Shown here: positions 32,565 through 40,588 of the stretch, piece by piece
How the letters are laid out: the number at the start of each line of letters is the position of its first letter
Position numbering within the stretch: position 1 is the first letter of the stretch
NCBI RefSeq assembly: GCF_014646155.1
Contig: NZ_BMMX01000003.1
Location: 139,832 to 203,831, forward strand
From: Mangrovihabitans endophyticus
GTDB lineage: Bacteria > Actinomycetota > Actinomycetes > Mycobacteriales > Micromonosporaceae
Direction: 5' to 3'
DNA length: 64,000 nucleotides
The notes under the pieces: model-generated
Database searches by the model: none
Seen by the model: only the letters and a program-made list of their open reading frames with translations
Told to the model about the DNA's origin: nothing
Program-made: the position numbers and the translations under genes

Positions 32565-33599
32565 GTGCTCAACCGGAAGCTTCGCCGACCGATCGTCGGC
32601 CTGGCCGTCGGCATCCTCGTGGGCAGCGGTTTCGCGGCGTCATCCGCCGCGGCGGCCCCGAGCGCATCCGCTGACCCCGCAGCCCCCATCGCCCTCGCCG
32701 CCAAGCTGGACAAGCAGCTCGGCGCGGTCAGCGCGGGCAGCTACATCGACGCGGCCGGAAAGGTCGTCGTCAACGTCACCGACGCGGCCGCCGCCAAGTC
32801 GGTGAGCGCCGCCGGCGCGACTCCCCGATACGTCGCGCGTTCCGGCGCGGTGCTGGCTGCGGCCAACGACGCCCTCGCGGCGAAGCTGACGACCCCCGGC
32901 ACCTCCTTCGCCGTCGACCCGGTCGGCAACCAGGTCGTGGTGACCGTGGACAGCACCGTCTCCGGCGCGAAGCTGGCCGCGGTCAAGGCGCTCGTCGCCG
33001 GCCTCGGCTCGGCCGCCCGGATGCAGACCGCCCCCGGCACCATCAGCACCACGATCAGCGGCGGCGACGCCATCTACACCAGCAGCGCGCGGTGCTCGCT
33101 CGGCTTCAACGTGCGCAGCGGCAGCACGTACTACTTCCTGACCGCCGGGCACTGCACCAACATCGGCTCGACGTGGACCAACGGCTCGACCACGCTGGGC
33201 ACCCGGGCCGGCACCAGCTTCCCGGGCAACGACTACGGCATCGTGCGGTACACCAACAGCTCGATCACCAAGTCCGGCGCGGTCGGCTCGCAGGACATCA
33301 CCTCGGCCCGCACCCCGTCGGTCGGCGAGACCGTGTACCGGCGCGGCTCCACCACCGGCATTCACTCCGGCCGGGTCACCGCGCTCAACGCCACGGTCAA
33401 CTACTCCGAGGGCCGGGTCTCCGGCCTGATCCAGACCACCGTGTGCGCCGAGCCCGGCGACAGCGGCGGCTCGCTCTACTCGGGCACCTCGGCCCTGGGT
33501 CTGACCTCGGGCGGCAGCGGCAACTGCAGCTCCGGCGGCACGACCTTCTTCCAGCCGGTCACCGAGCCGCTGAGCGTGTACGGCGTGTCCGTCTTCTGA
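32565..33599 (+). CDS. Secreted S1E chymotrypsin-like protease (streptogrisin / alpha-lytic type)
   Basis: Exported serine protease of 344 aa. The GTG at 32565 (GGGAGGA upstream) starts a signal peptide of about 33 residues ending SSAAAA. A pro-region of about 140 residues ([21 protein letters not shown] resembles the alpha-lytic pro-domain) precedes the mature enzyme from about residue 170. Triad: His in TAGHCT (near 194), Asp in NDYGIV (near 222), Ser in EPGDSGGS (near 299). Cysteine pairs are conserved. The pro-region would act as a folding chaperone and then be removed. Ends in a strong hairpin terminator. Confidence 0.94.
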   Translation: MLNRKLRRPIVGLAVGILVGSGFAASSAAAAPSASADPAAPIALAAKLDKQLGAVSAGSYIDAAGKVVVNVTDAAAAKSVSAAGATPRYVARSGAVLAAANDALAAKLTTPGTSFAVDPVGNQVVVTVDSTVSGAKLAAVKALVAGLGSAARMQTAPGTISTTISGGDAIYTSSARCSLGFNVRSGSTYYFLTAGHCTNIGSTWTNGSTTLGTRAGTSFPGNDYGIVRYTNSSITKSGAVGSQDITSARTPSVGETVYRRGSTTGIHSGRVTALNATVNYSEGRVSGLIQTTVCAEPGDSGGSLYSGTSALGLTSGGSGNCSSGGTTFFQPVTEPLSVYGVSVF

Positions 33600-33643
33600 T
33601 CGACCCTGGCGACCGGCGACCCCGGTCGTCGAGGCCCCCCGCG

Positions 33644-33688
33644 ACGACGGCGGGCCCCACCCGAGGATCGGGTGGGGCCCGCCGTCGT
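33644..33688. terminator. Perfect 19-bp stem-loop, bidirectional terminator
   Basis: Stem arms at 33644-33662 and 33670-33688 are exact complements over 19 bp (ACGACGGCGGGCCCCACCC and its partner), with a 7-base loop. It lies 45 bp after the S1 protease stop and 42 bp before the stop of the convergent coiled-coil gene. There is no T-run. Its symmetry suits termination of both transcripts. Confidence 0.85.
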
Positions 33689-33710
33689 GCTGGGCGCCGT
33701 CGTGCTGGGA
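33681..33710. repeat. 15-bp direct duplication at the terminator edge
   Basis: Two adjacent copies of GCCGTCGTGCTGGG(C/A), at 33681-33695 and 33696-33710. The first copy overlaps the right arm of the terminator stem. Probably a slippage product; no function seen. Confidence 0.85.
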
Positions 33711-33729
33711 TGCGGCGCGTCGCCAGGGT

Positions 33730-34410
33730 CTAGCGGCCGGCCGCCGCGTCGTCGTCCACCCGCTCCTCACCGCGCCGGCGCAGCATGCGCAGGCCGGGCA
33801 GCCCGGCGATGGCCAGGTGCAGATCCCGGGTCACCTCCAGCAGGGCGTGCAGATCCGGGCCGACCTGGTCGAGCTTGCCGAGCAGCGGCAGCACGTCCTC
33901 GCTGAGGTGGGTGCGCAGTTTCGGCAGCTCGTCCACCATGCGGATGGCCGCGGTGACCTCGTCCGGCGAGAGCTCCTCGACGAAGCGCTGAGCCAGCGGG
34001 GCCGCCTTGGACAGCGTGTCCGCGTACGCGTCGAGCAGTCCCGCCGCCTGGTCGGTCGCGGCGGCGGCCCGGCGGACCACGGCGGTTGCCCCGTCGGCGG
34101 TCGCCTCGGCGCGCTGCACCACCCCGGCGGCGGCGCCCGCGACCGCGGTGGCTTCCGCGGTGATCGCGCGGGCTTCGGCGACCGTCTCCTCGGCCGCCGC
34201 CGTGATCGACTCGATGCGCCGGATCAGCGCCTCCGCGGTGTCTACGGTTACTGTGATTCGATTCACTATCAGCTCTGCCTGGCCGAGCAAGCCGGCCGCG
34301 CGGACCGGGATCGTGGCGACCGATGCGACGGTCTCCACCGCCTGCCCGACGGCGTACCGGCCGAGCTCGACGAGGGCGGAAGGCGACGGGAGAAAGGCCA
34401 TGTGCACCAT
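33730..34410 (-). CDS. Alanine-rich coiled-coil protein of unknown function
   Basis: Protein of about 226 aa that I do not recognise. A short hydrophobic N-terminal part (FLPSPSALVELGRYAVGQAVETVASVATIPVRAAGLLG) leads into a long amphipathic helix (residues about 50-150) rich in Ala, Glu and Thr. This is apolipoprotein- or MCP-like and suggests a coiled coil or membrane-surface helix. The C-terminal part (LPKLRTHLSEDVLPLLGKLDQVGPDLHALLEV) resembles segments found in actinobacterial proteins linked to membrane or phasin-like functions. Start uncertain: ATG at 34410 or 34401 (GTG at 34446 is also possible), none with a strong ribosome site. Confidence 0.65.
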   Translation of the reverse strand: MVHMAFLPSPSALVELGRYAVGQAVETVASVATIPVRAAGLLGQAELIVNRITVTVDTAEALIRRIESITAAAEETVAEARAITAEATAVAGAAAGVVQRAEATADGATAVVRRAAAATDQAAGLLDAYADTLSKAAPLAQRFVEELSPDEVTAAIRMVDELPKLRTHLSEDVLPLLGKLDQVGPDLHALLEVTRDLHLAIAGLPGLRMLRRRGEERVDDDAAAGR

Positions 34411-34550
34411 TCTGCGCCCCGGCCGCAGCTTCCCGCGCCGGCTCACCGACCGTGAGAACGATCATGCAATGGGTCGATCTCGTCGGCGGAGTTTGCGCGG
34501 ACTTCGGATCCGGGAGGCATCCACCGGGTTCGGCACGGCACTATGCATGG

Positions 34551-35462
34551 GTGCACTGGAAGCGAAACGGGATTCTGGCCCTGGCCGCCGTCGGCGTGCT
34601 GGGCGGTACCGCCCTGGTGGGGGTCGGCATGATGAGTGACGACGGTGCCGGTTCCCTTCCGCTGGCGGGCAATTTCGCCGAGGTGCCCTCCGCCTCACCT
34701 TCGCCGACCGGGCCCAGCCCGGAGGAGTTGGCCGCGATCGAGCGCGCCAAGAAGGAGAAGGAGCTGACCACCGCCCTCACCGAGTACGCCGAGTCGGTTC
34801 CGGAGTTCTCGGTCGCGGTGCTGGACCGCAACACCGGGCAGGACTATTCCTTCCGGGGGAGCGAGAAATACGAGACCGCCAGCGTGGTCAAGGTGCAGGT
34901 GCTGGCCTGCCTGCTGCTCACCGCCCAGGACGACGACCGGGACCTGACGTCCAGCGAGCTGTCCCTGGCCAAGCGCATGATCAGGGCCAGCGACAACGAC
35001 GCGACCACGTCGCTGTTCTCCCGGCTGGGCCGGTCCTCGGCCGTCGCCGCCTGCAACAAGCGCCTGGGACTCAAACAGACGAAGGTGAGCAGCTCCTGGG
35101 GCCTGACCCGGACCACTGTCGACGATCAGGTGCGGTTGCTCGCCGCGCTCGTCGACACGGACGGGCCGTTGGACGCCGACTCACGCGACCTGGCGTACGA
35201 CCTGATGAGCACCGTGGAGAAGGACCAGGACTGGGGTGTGCCCGCAGCGGCGGCCACCGGCGAGAAGTTCACCGTGAAGAACGGCTGGCTGCCGCGCTCC
35301 AGCGAGGGCGGACGCTGGATCGTCAACAGCGTCGGGCGGATCACCGGCGACGATGTGGACGTCTCGATCGCGGTGCTCTCGCACGATCACACGACCATGG
35401 ACGGCGGCATCGGAGTGGTGGAGAAGGTCGCGAAGATGACCCGGAAAGTCCTGGAATATTAG
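34551..35462 (+). CDS. Membrane-anchored or secreted serine hydrolase, class A beta-lactamase fold
   Basis: Protein of 303 aa. One N-terminal hydrophobic helix (ILALAAVGVLGGTALVGVGM), a Pro/Ser linker and a charged helix precede a penicillin-interacting domain. Seen: SxxK as SVVK (near 111), SDN as SDNDATTS, and KNGW in the place of KTG. This is the beta-lactamase/D,D-peptidase triad with Asn for Thr. The GTG at 34551 fits the signal-anchor best; an ATG at 34464 would add 29 residues without a signal character. It could be a wall peptidase-like enzyme rather than a true lactamase, as no clear Glu166 loop is evident. It overlaps the convergent dedA gene by 4 bp. Confidence 0.8.
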   Translation: MHWKRNGILALAAVGVLGGTALVGVGMMSDDGAGSLPLAGNFAEVPSASPSPTGPSPEELAAIERAKKEKELTTALTEYAESVPEFSVAVLDRNTGQDYSFRGSEKYETASVVKVQVLACLLLTAQDDDRDLTSSELSLAKRMIRASDNDATTSLFSRLGRSSAVAACNKRLGLKQTKVSSSWGLTRTTVDDQVRLLAALVDTDGPLDADSRDLAYDLMSTVEKDQDWGVPAAAATGEKFTVKNGWLPRSSEGGRWIVNSVGRITGDDVDVSIAVLSHDHTTMDGGIGVVEKVAKMTRKVLEY

Positions 35463-36049
35463 GCGGATTCCGGAGTGCCGGAAGGCTCCTCGACGGCCTC
35501 GCGGCGCTTGTTCCACCAGTTCACCGCCTGGTTGACCACCAGGATGAGGATCACTGCGGCAACCACGCCCTCCCAGGGCTCCGGGAAGATCGACCCGCCG
35601 GCCACGCCGATGCCCGCATAGACGGTCGACCACAGCGCGCACGCCGGAAGGTTGGCGATCACGAAGGTCCGCCACGACATGCCCAGGAACGCCGCGGCCA
35701 GCAGCACCGGCACCCGGCCACCCGGGATCAGCCGGGACATCAGCAGGACCGGAACCTGGCTGCGGTTCAGCCGCTCCTTCACGGCGCTCAGGCGTTCCTC
35801 GTCCCGCAACCAGCGCAGCCGCCGGGCGAGCTGTTCACCCCCGGCGCGGCACATCGCATACATCACCAGGTCGCCCAGGTACGCGCCGGCGGCGCCGGCC
35901 GCCACCACGAACACGATCATCAGCGGGTGCTCGTGGAAGGTGAGCGCGGCTGCTCCGCTGACCGCGGCCCCGGTCGGCACGATCGGTACGATCGCGCCGA
36001 ACGACACCACCAGGAACAGCCAACCGAGCGTGCCGAGCTGATCGATCAC
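35459..36049 (-). CDS. DedA/VTT-family membrane protein
   Basis: Integral membrane protein of 196 aa, a typical length. Hydrophobic re-entrant segments include VPIVPTGAAVSGAAAL and the conserved GDLVMYAMCR. The DedA signature appears as SRLIPGGRVPVLLAAAFLGM, and terminal helices follow. DedA proteins are linked to polyprenyl-phosphate and phospholipid translocation and to membrane-potential balance. The ATG at 36049 overlaps the metallo-hydrolase stop (ATGA), so it is the second gene of a two-gene operon. The stop overlaps the convergent serine hydrolase gene. Confidence 0.88.
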   Translation of the reverse strand: MIDQLGTLGWLFLVVSFGAIVPIVPTGAAVSGAAALTFHEHPLMIVFVVAAGAAGAYLGDLVMYAMCRAGGEQLARRLRWLRDEERLSAVKERLNRSQVPVLLMSRLIPGGRVPVLLAAAFLGMSWRTFVIANLPACALWSTVYAGIGVAGGSIFPEPWEGVVAAVILILVVNQAVNWWNKRREAVEEPSGTPESA

Positions 36050-36867
36050 GAAGGCTCTCTCCCGGGCAGGTCGCGGCGCTCGACGCCGTCCGCCGCCGGC
36101 ACCTCAATGGTGAGCGTGTCACCGTGCCGCAACACCCGGACCCGGGAGTCCGGCGCGACGACGGCGGCGTGCTCGGCGAAGGTGTCCCCGGGCGTGTGGA
36201 ACATGTGCCGGCGCACCCGGCTCATGCCGGCCGGCCAGAAGGTGCCGTAGTGCACCGGCACCGCCCACGTTGCCTTGACCCGGTGCAGCGCCTCGGCCGC
36301 CTGCACCGCGTCCAGGTGCTCGTGGGTGTGCAGCGACGGGCCCCAACCGCCGACCGGGATCAGCGCCAGGTCCAGCGGCGCCAGGTCGGTCATCTCGTCG
36401 AACAGTCCGGTGTCACCGGCGTACCAGGTCCGGGCCGCGCCCTCCACCACGAAGCCGACCGCCGTCGCGTTGCGTCGTGACCAGGGACCACGTCCGCCGG
36501 GGTGGGCCGCCTTCACCGCCCGCACCCGGACCGCGCCGACGCTGGTCTCCTCGCCCGGCGCCAGCTCCACGCAGCGTCGCGCGTAGGACCGGCCCAGCCC
36601 GTCGGCCACCAGCCCGGCCGCGCCGCGCGGCACCACCAGGCACGGCTCACCCGGGACCGCGCGCAGCGACGGCAAGTGGAAGTGGTCGGCGTGCAGGTGC
36701 GACAGCAGAACCGCGTCCGGCGCGCCGGGCAGGCTCGGCGTCGGGCCGGCCATCCGGCGCAGGTGCGCCAGGCGATTGGTCAGCAGCGGGTCGGTGAGGA
36801 GCTGGACGCCCGAGTCGCTCAGCCATGACGTGCTGTGCCCCCACCAGGTCACACTCGTCGCGCTCAT
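36046..36867 (-). CDS. Metallo-beta-lactamase-fold hydrolase (NAPE-PLD/UlaG-like)
   Basis: Cytosolic zinc-dependent hydrolase of 273 aa. The HxHxDH ligand motif appears as SHLHADHFH. Further ligands are His in VKAAHPGG, Asp in YAGDTGLFDE and His in VPVHYGTFW. The pattern WWGHSTSWL at the N-terminus and YAGDTG place it with MBL proteins like NAPE-hydrolysing phospholipase D and UlaG. ATG at 36867 chosen; the frame extends to 36909 without a better site. ATGA overlap with dedA and divergence from the diacylglycerol kinase gene suggest lipid-related work (inference). Confidence 0.85.
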   Translation of the reverse strand: MSATSVTWWGHSTSWLSDSGVQLLTDPLLTNRLAHLRRMAGPTPSLPGAPDAVLLSHLHADHFHLPSLRAVPGEPCLVVPRGAAGLVADGLGRSYARRCVELAPGEETSVGAVRVRAVKAAHPGGRGPWSRRNATAVGFVVEGAARTWYAGDTGLFDEMTDLAPLDLALIPVGGWGPSLHTHEHLDAVQAAEALHRVKATWAVPVHYGTFWPAGMSRVRRHMFHTPGDTFAEHAAVVAPDSRVRVLRHGDTLTIEVPAADGVERRDLPGREPS

Positions 36868-37046
36868 GACGGTCGGCCGGGTCGCCGGCGACCGAGCGTG
36901 CCGGTCCACCGGGATCGCTGTCTCACGGCTTCACGGTACGCTGTGGGCGCTCCGGGCCGGGCGCAGGTCAGCTCGTTCATCGTCGTCCGATACCCCTGGC
37001 GAGCGCCCGACATGCCGCCGTGATCTGTCTCGGGCAGACTGGCCGC

Positions 37047-38015
37047 GTGACCGGACCTCGTTCTGCCGTTGTGGTGAATCCCGTCAAGGTGCCCGACATG
37101 GACATGCTGCGCCGCCTGATCTGCGGCGGGCTCTCCGACGCCGGTTGGCCGGAACCGGCCTGGCTGGAGACCACGCCGGAGGACCCGGGCCGGGGCATGG
37201 CCGCCCAGGCTCGCGAGGACGGCGCCGAGGTCGTCTTCGCCTGCGGCGGGGACGGCACGGTGATGGCCTGCGTCACCGCGCTTGCCGGCTCCGACGTGGC
37301 CATGGCGGTGCTGCCCGCCGGCACCGGCAACCTGCTCGCCGCCAACCTGGGCCTGGCCACCGACGCCGCCACCGGCGTGCAGGTGGCGCTGGAGGGCGGT
37401 CGCAAGCGCATCGACGTCGGCATGGTCGACGACCGCTGCTTCGCGGTGATGGCCGGGATGGGCTTCGACGCGCAGATGCTGGAGGGCACCTCCGAGGCGG
37501 CGAAGAAGCGGATCGGCTGGCTGGCGTACCTCGGCGGGGCGATCAAATATCTGCGTGACCGGCCGATGCGGGTGCGGATCGTGGTGGACGACGGCCCGCC
37601 GATGCCCCGACGGCCACGCACGGTCATCGTGGGCAATGTGGGTCGGTTGCAGGGTGGTGTGCGGCTGCTGCAGGACGCCGAGCCGGACGACGGCAAGCTC
37701 GACGTCGCGGTGCTCAGCCCGAACAGCCTCGGGCACTGGGCGCGGCTCGGGTGGGCGGTGATCCGCCGCCGCAAGCGGGTGCCCCTGATGGAGACGTTCA
37801 GCGCGGAGCGTGTGGAGATCATCAGCAATCGCGTGCAGCCCCGCCAGCTCGACGGCGACCTGATCGACCCCGGCAAGCGACTGAAGATCCAGGTGCGGCC
37901 GCGGGCGCTGCTGCTGTGCGTGCCGCAACCGGCCGGCGATCCGGACCTGGCCTACGACAGCGAGAGCGCGCGGCGGGCCGCCGAGAAGATTCGGGCGCGC
38001 GCGGGTCAGCTGTGA
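37047..38015 (+). CDS. Diacylglycerol/lipid kinase (DagK/YegS family)
   Basis: Lipid kinase of 322 aa. Seen: VVVNPVKV at the N-terminus; the nucleotide-binding GGDGTVMA (near 65-72); LPAGTGNLLAANLG; DVGMVDDRCFAVMAGMGFDA; DGKLDVAVLSP; and QLDGDLID. This is the complete pattern of bacterial DAG kinases, which phosphorylate diacylglycerol or related lipids to phosphatidate. The GTG at 37047 was chosen for agreement with family length; a GTG at 37020 is possible. GTGA overlap with the next gene starts a four-gene run: kinase, YihY, PAP2, EEP. Confidence 0.9.
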   Translation: MTGPRSAVVVNPVKVPDMDMLRRLICGGLSDAGWPEPAWLETTPEDPGRGMAAQAREDGAEVVFACGGDGTVMACVTALAGSDVAMAVLPAGTGNLLAANLGLATDAATGVQVALEGGRKRIDVGMVDDRCFAVMAGMGFDAQMLEGTSEAAKKRIGWLAYLGGAIKYLRDRPMRVRIVVDDGPPMPRRPRTVIVGNVGRLQGGVRLLQDAEPDDGKLDVAVLSPNSLGHWARLGWAVIRRRKRVPLMETFSAERVEIISNRVQPRQLDGDLIDPGKRLKIQVRPRALLLCVPQPAGDPDLAYDSESARRAAEKIRARAGQL

Positions 38016-39001
38016 GCTCCACGGAGCCGGTGCCCGAGACACAGACCATGTCCGGCGACGAGTTGTCCGCCGACGACGCCTTCCACGCGCTGCGCCACTA
38101 CGGCCGGTGGCCGCTGCTGCGGGACGCCTTCGTGCGTTTCCGGTACGGCGACGGCTTCAGCCACGCTCGGGCGCTCGCGCTGCAACTGTGCCTGGCCCTG
38201 GTCCCGTTCCTGATCGCGCTCAGCGGCCTGGCCGCCGATCTGGGCGCCGAGGAGGGCGGCCAGGTGGTCGCCGATTCGGTGGTGGCGCTCACGCCCGGCG
38301 CCAGTGAACCGCTGGTGCGGGACCTGCTCTCGGACGCCGTCGACGAGGACGCCGGCGAGCTGGCGCTGGTGCTCGGTCTGATCACCGGCCTGGTGGCGCT
38401 GACCAGCGCGATGGCGCAGATCGAGCGGGGCGCGAACCGGATCTACGGCGTGGAGCGGGACCGTCCGGTGTTCCCCAAGTACGTGCGCGCAGCGGTGCTG
38501 GCGGTGGTGGCCGGACTGCCCGCCCTGGCCGGTTTCCTGCTGCTGGTGGCCGGCCGGCCCGCCGGTGACTCGGCGGCCGAGCATTTCGGCTGGAGCGACG
38601 GGATGCGCACCACATGGGACGTGGTGCGCTGGCCGGTCAGCCTGGTGCTGATCGTGTTCGCCGTGGGCCTGTTGTTCGAGCAGTCGCCGCGACGCCGCCA
38701 GCCGGGACTGTCCTGGCTGCTGTTCGGCGCCGCGGTGTCCACAGTGCTATGGTGGCTGGCCAGCCTGCTGCTTGCCGGATATGTCCGGTTCAGCGACGCG
38801 TTCGGCGCCACCTACGGCCCGCTGACCGCGGTGATGGCGTTGCTGCTCTGGGCCAACCTCACCGGCATCGCCTTGTTCCTGGGCATCGCGTTCGCCGCCC
38901 AGTTGGAGGCGCAGCGCGTCGGGGTGTCCCGGCCCGCGCTGCATGACCGCTGGCGGCCCTGCGGCGACGACGAGCGTGTGACGCCGGACGCCTCGGGGTA
39001 A
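38012..39001 (+). CDS. YihY/BrkB-family membrane protein
   Basis: Integral membrane protein of 329 aa with about six long helices. Seen: the N-terminal amphipathic segment DAFVRFRYGDGFSHARALALQL; VALTSAMAQIERGANRIYGV; YGPLTAVMALLLWANLTGIALFLG near the end. All are characteristic of YihY/BrkB (once wrongly called RNase BN). The function is not firmly known; roles in envelope integrity and lipid handling have been proposed. The GTG at 38012 overlaps the kinase stop (GTGA). The PAP2 gene follows 33 bp later. Confidence 0.88.
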   Translation: MSSTEPVPETQTMSGDELSADDAFHALRHYGRWPLLRDAFVRFRYGDGFSHARALALQLCLALVPFLIALSGLAADLGAEEGGQVVADSVVALTPGASEPLVRDLLSDAVDEDAGELALVLGLITGLVALTSAMAQIERGANRIYGVERDRPVFPKYVRAAVLAVVAGLPALAGFLLLVAGRPAGDSAAEHFGWSDGMRTTWDVVRWPVSLVLIVFAVGLLFEQSPRRRQPGLSWLLFGAAVSTVLWWLASLLLAGYVRFSDAFGATYGPLTAVMALLLWANLTGIALFLGIAFAAQLEAQRVGVSRPALHDRWRPCGDDERVTPDASG

Positions 39002-39034
39002 ACCCGGCGGACCACCGACGGAAGCGAGTCCCCG

Positions 39035-40588
39035 ATGGTCACCGAGCAGCGCACGGCCACGGACGCCAGCCCGGAACACGCCGGCCGGGAACACGCCGGC
39101 CGGGAACACGCCGGCCCGGAACGCGACGGCCCGGAACGCGACGGCCGGTTGCGGGAACGCGCCGGCTGGGCGCCGCTGCGGCATTTCGCCGAGCGCAGCG
39201 TGCTGGGCCTGCTGGCGGTGGTCGCGGCCGGCCTCGGGTTCGGCCTCCTGCTGCTGCTCGTCCGCTGGCACTGGACACCCCTGCAAGATCTCGACACCGG
39301 CGTGGCGGACGGCCTCAACCGTCTCGTTGCGCCGCGCCGCTGGGCGGTGGACACCGCCACCCTGGTGTCCCGCGCGGGCGGCCGGCCGGTGATGATCTGG
39401 CTTGTCGCGTTCGCGGTGATGCTGCTGCTGGTGCGCCGGCGCACCCGGCTCGCGCTCTACCTGGTGGTCACCGGAGTGGGGGCGCTGCTGCTCGACCCGT
39501 CGGTGAAGACGCTCGTCGGCCGGCTGCGGCCGGTGGTGGACGTGCCGGTCGCCAGCGCGCCGGGCAACAGCTTCCCGAGCGGGCACGCCCTAGGCTCCAT
39601 GGTGGTCTACGGCTCCCTGGTGCTGGTCTTCCTGCCCGCCGTGCGCGCGCGGTGGCGGCCCCTGCCGGCCGCCGCGGCGGCGCTGGTGATCGCGGCGGTC
39701 GGGCTGACCCGGCTGATGCTCGGCGTGCACTTCGTGTCCGACGTGCTGGCCGGATGGTTGCTCGGCGTGGCGTGGCTGGGCGCGACCGCGTACGCGTTCC
39801 GGCTCTGGCGGCGCGAGGCCGGTCACCCGGTCGGGCCGCTGCCGCAGGGATTGGAGCCGGAGGCCGCCCCGGAGTTGAGGCCCGCGCCGGACGAGACCCG
39901 GTTGCTGCCGCACCCATGGGTCAAGGGCGCCGAGATCGTCACCGGATGGGTTCTCACGTTCGGCCTGCTCTACCTGGTCGGCTACCTGCTGACCCACGTC
40001 GTCGAGCCGACCCCGCTGGGCGCTGCCGACAACGCCGTGCCGCGCTGGCTGCAGGGCTTCCGGTCGGACACCCTCGACCGCCTCTCGTACGCGTGGAGCA
40101 AGGCCGGCGACACGCACGCGATCCTGACCGTCTGCCTGGTGTTCTGTCCGGTCGCGCTGGCCGTCTGGCGGCAGTGGCGCCCGGTGTTGTTCGTGGTGCT
40201 CACCATGCTCGGTGAACTGACCCTGTTCCTGTGCGTCTCGGCCGCCGTGCAGCGGCCCCGGCCGGATGTCGAGCATCTGGACGGCACGCTGCCCACCTCC
40301 TCGTTCCCGTCCGGGCACATCGCGGCGACGCTGTGCCTGTGGGTGGCGATCGCGCTGCTGGTCACCGGCCGGGTGCGTGCCTGGTGGCGGTGGATCTTCG
40401 TGGCGCTGGCGGTGATCATGCCGGTGGGCGTGGCGGTGTCCCGGATGTACCGCGGCATGCATCATCCCAGCGACGCGCTCGGCGCCGCCCTGCTCACCGC
40501 CTGCTGGGTGGGGCTGCTCTGGTGGGTGGTGCGCCCGCAGGCGGAGGCGCCCGCCACGGCCCCGGCGGGGAGGCCCGCGTGCGGGTGA
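39035..40588 (+). CDS. Tandem PAP2-domain phosphatase (two fused PAP2 units)
   Basis: Membrane protein of 517 aa with two complete-length PAP2 units. Unit 1 (about 40-265) has the full acid-phosphatase signature: KTLVGRLRP (KX6RP), FPSGHA and TRLMLGVHFVSD. Unit 2 (about 300-500) has VQRPRP, in which the motif-I lysine is absent (Ser or Cys at that place), then FPSGHI and SRMYRGMHHPSD. PAP2 enzymes dephosphorylate phosphatidate, undecaprenyl pyrophosphate or related lipids at the outer membrane face. Position after DagK and YihY suggests recycling of phosphatidate or prenyl phosphates (inference). The N-terminus starts with a 15-bp repeat tract. The stop lies inside the start region of the EEP gene. 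Confidence 0.88.
   Translation: MVTEQRTATDASPEHAGREHAGREHAGPERDGPERDGRLRERAGWAPLRHFAERSVLGLLAVVAAGLGFGLLLLLVRWHWTPLQDLDTGVADGLNRLVAPRRWAVDTATLVSRAGGRPVMIWLVAFAVMLLLVRRRTRLALYLVVTGVGALLLDPSVKTLVGRLRPVVDVPVASAPGNSFPSGHALGSMVVYGSLVLVFLPAVRARWRPLPAAAAALVIAAVGLTRLMLGVHFVSDVLAGWLLGVAWLGATAYAFRLWRREAGHPVGPLPQGLEPEAAPELRPAPDETRLLPHPWVKGAEIVTGWVLTFGLLYLVGYLLTHVVEPTPLGAADNAVPRWLQGFRSDTLDRLSYAWSKAGDTHAILTVCLVFCPVALAVWRQWRPVLFVVLTMLGELTLFLCVSAAVQRPRPDVEHLDGTLPTSSFPSGHIAATLCLWVAIALLVTGRVRAWWRWIFVALAVIMPVGVAVSRMYRGMHHPSDALGAALLTACWVGLLWWVVRPQAEAPATAPAGRPACG
39074..39148 (+). repeat. Five 15-bp in-frame units at the PAP2 N-terminus
   Basis: Five tandem 15-bp units (39074-39088, 39089-39103, 39104-39118, 39119-39133, 39134-39148) encode EHAGR, EHAGR, EHAGP, ERDGP and ERDGR. 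The tract is charged and cytosolic, before the first membrane helix. Confidence 0.95.

Noticed and set aside
34323-34550. Longer start for the serine hydrolase at 34323
   Set aside because: It would overlap the divergent coiled-coil gene and place an Arg-rich shadow stretch before the signal-anchor.
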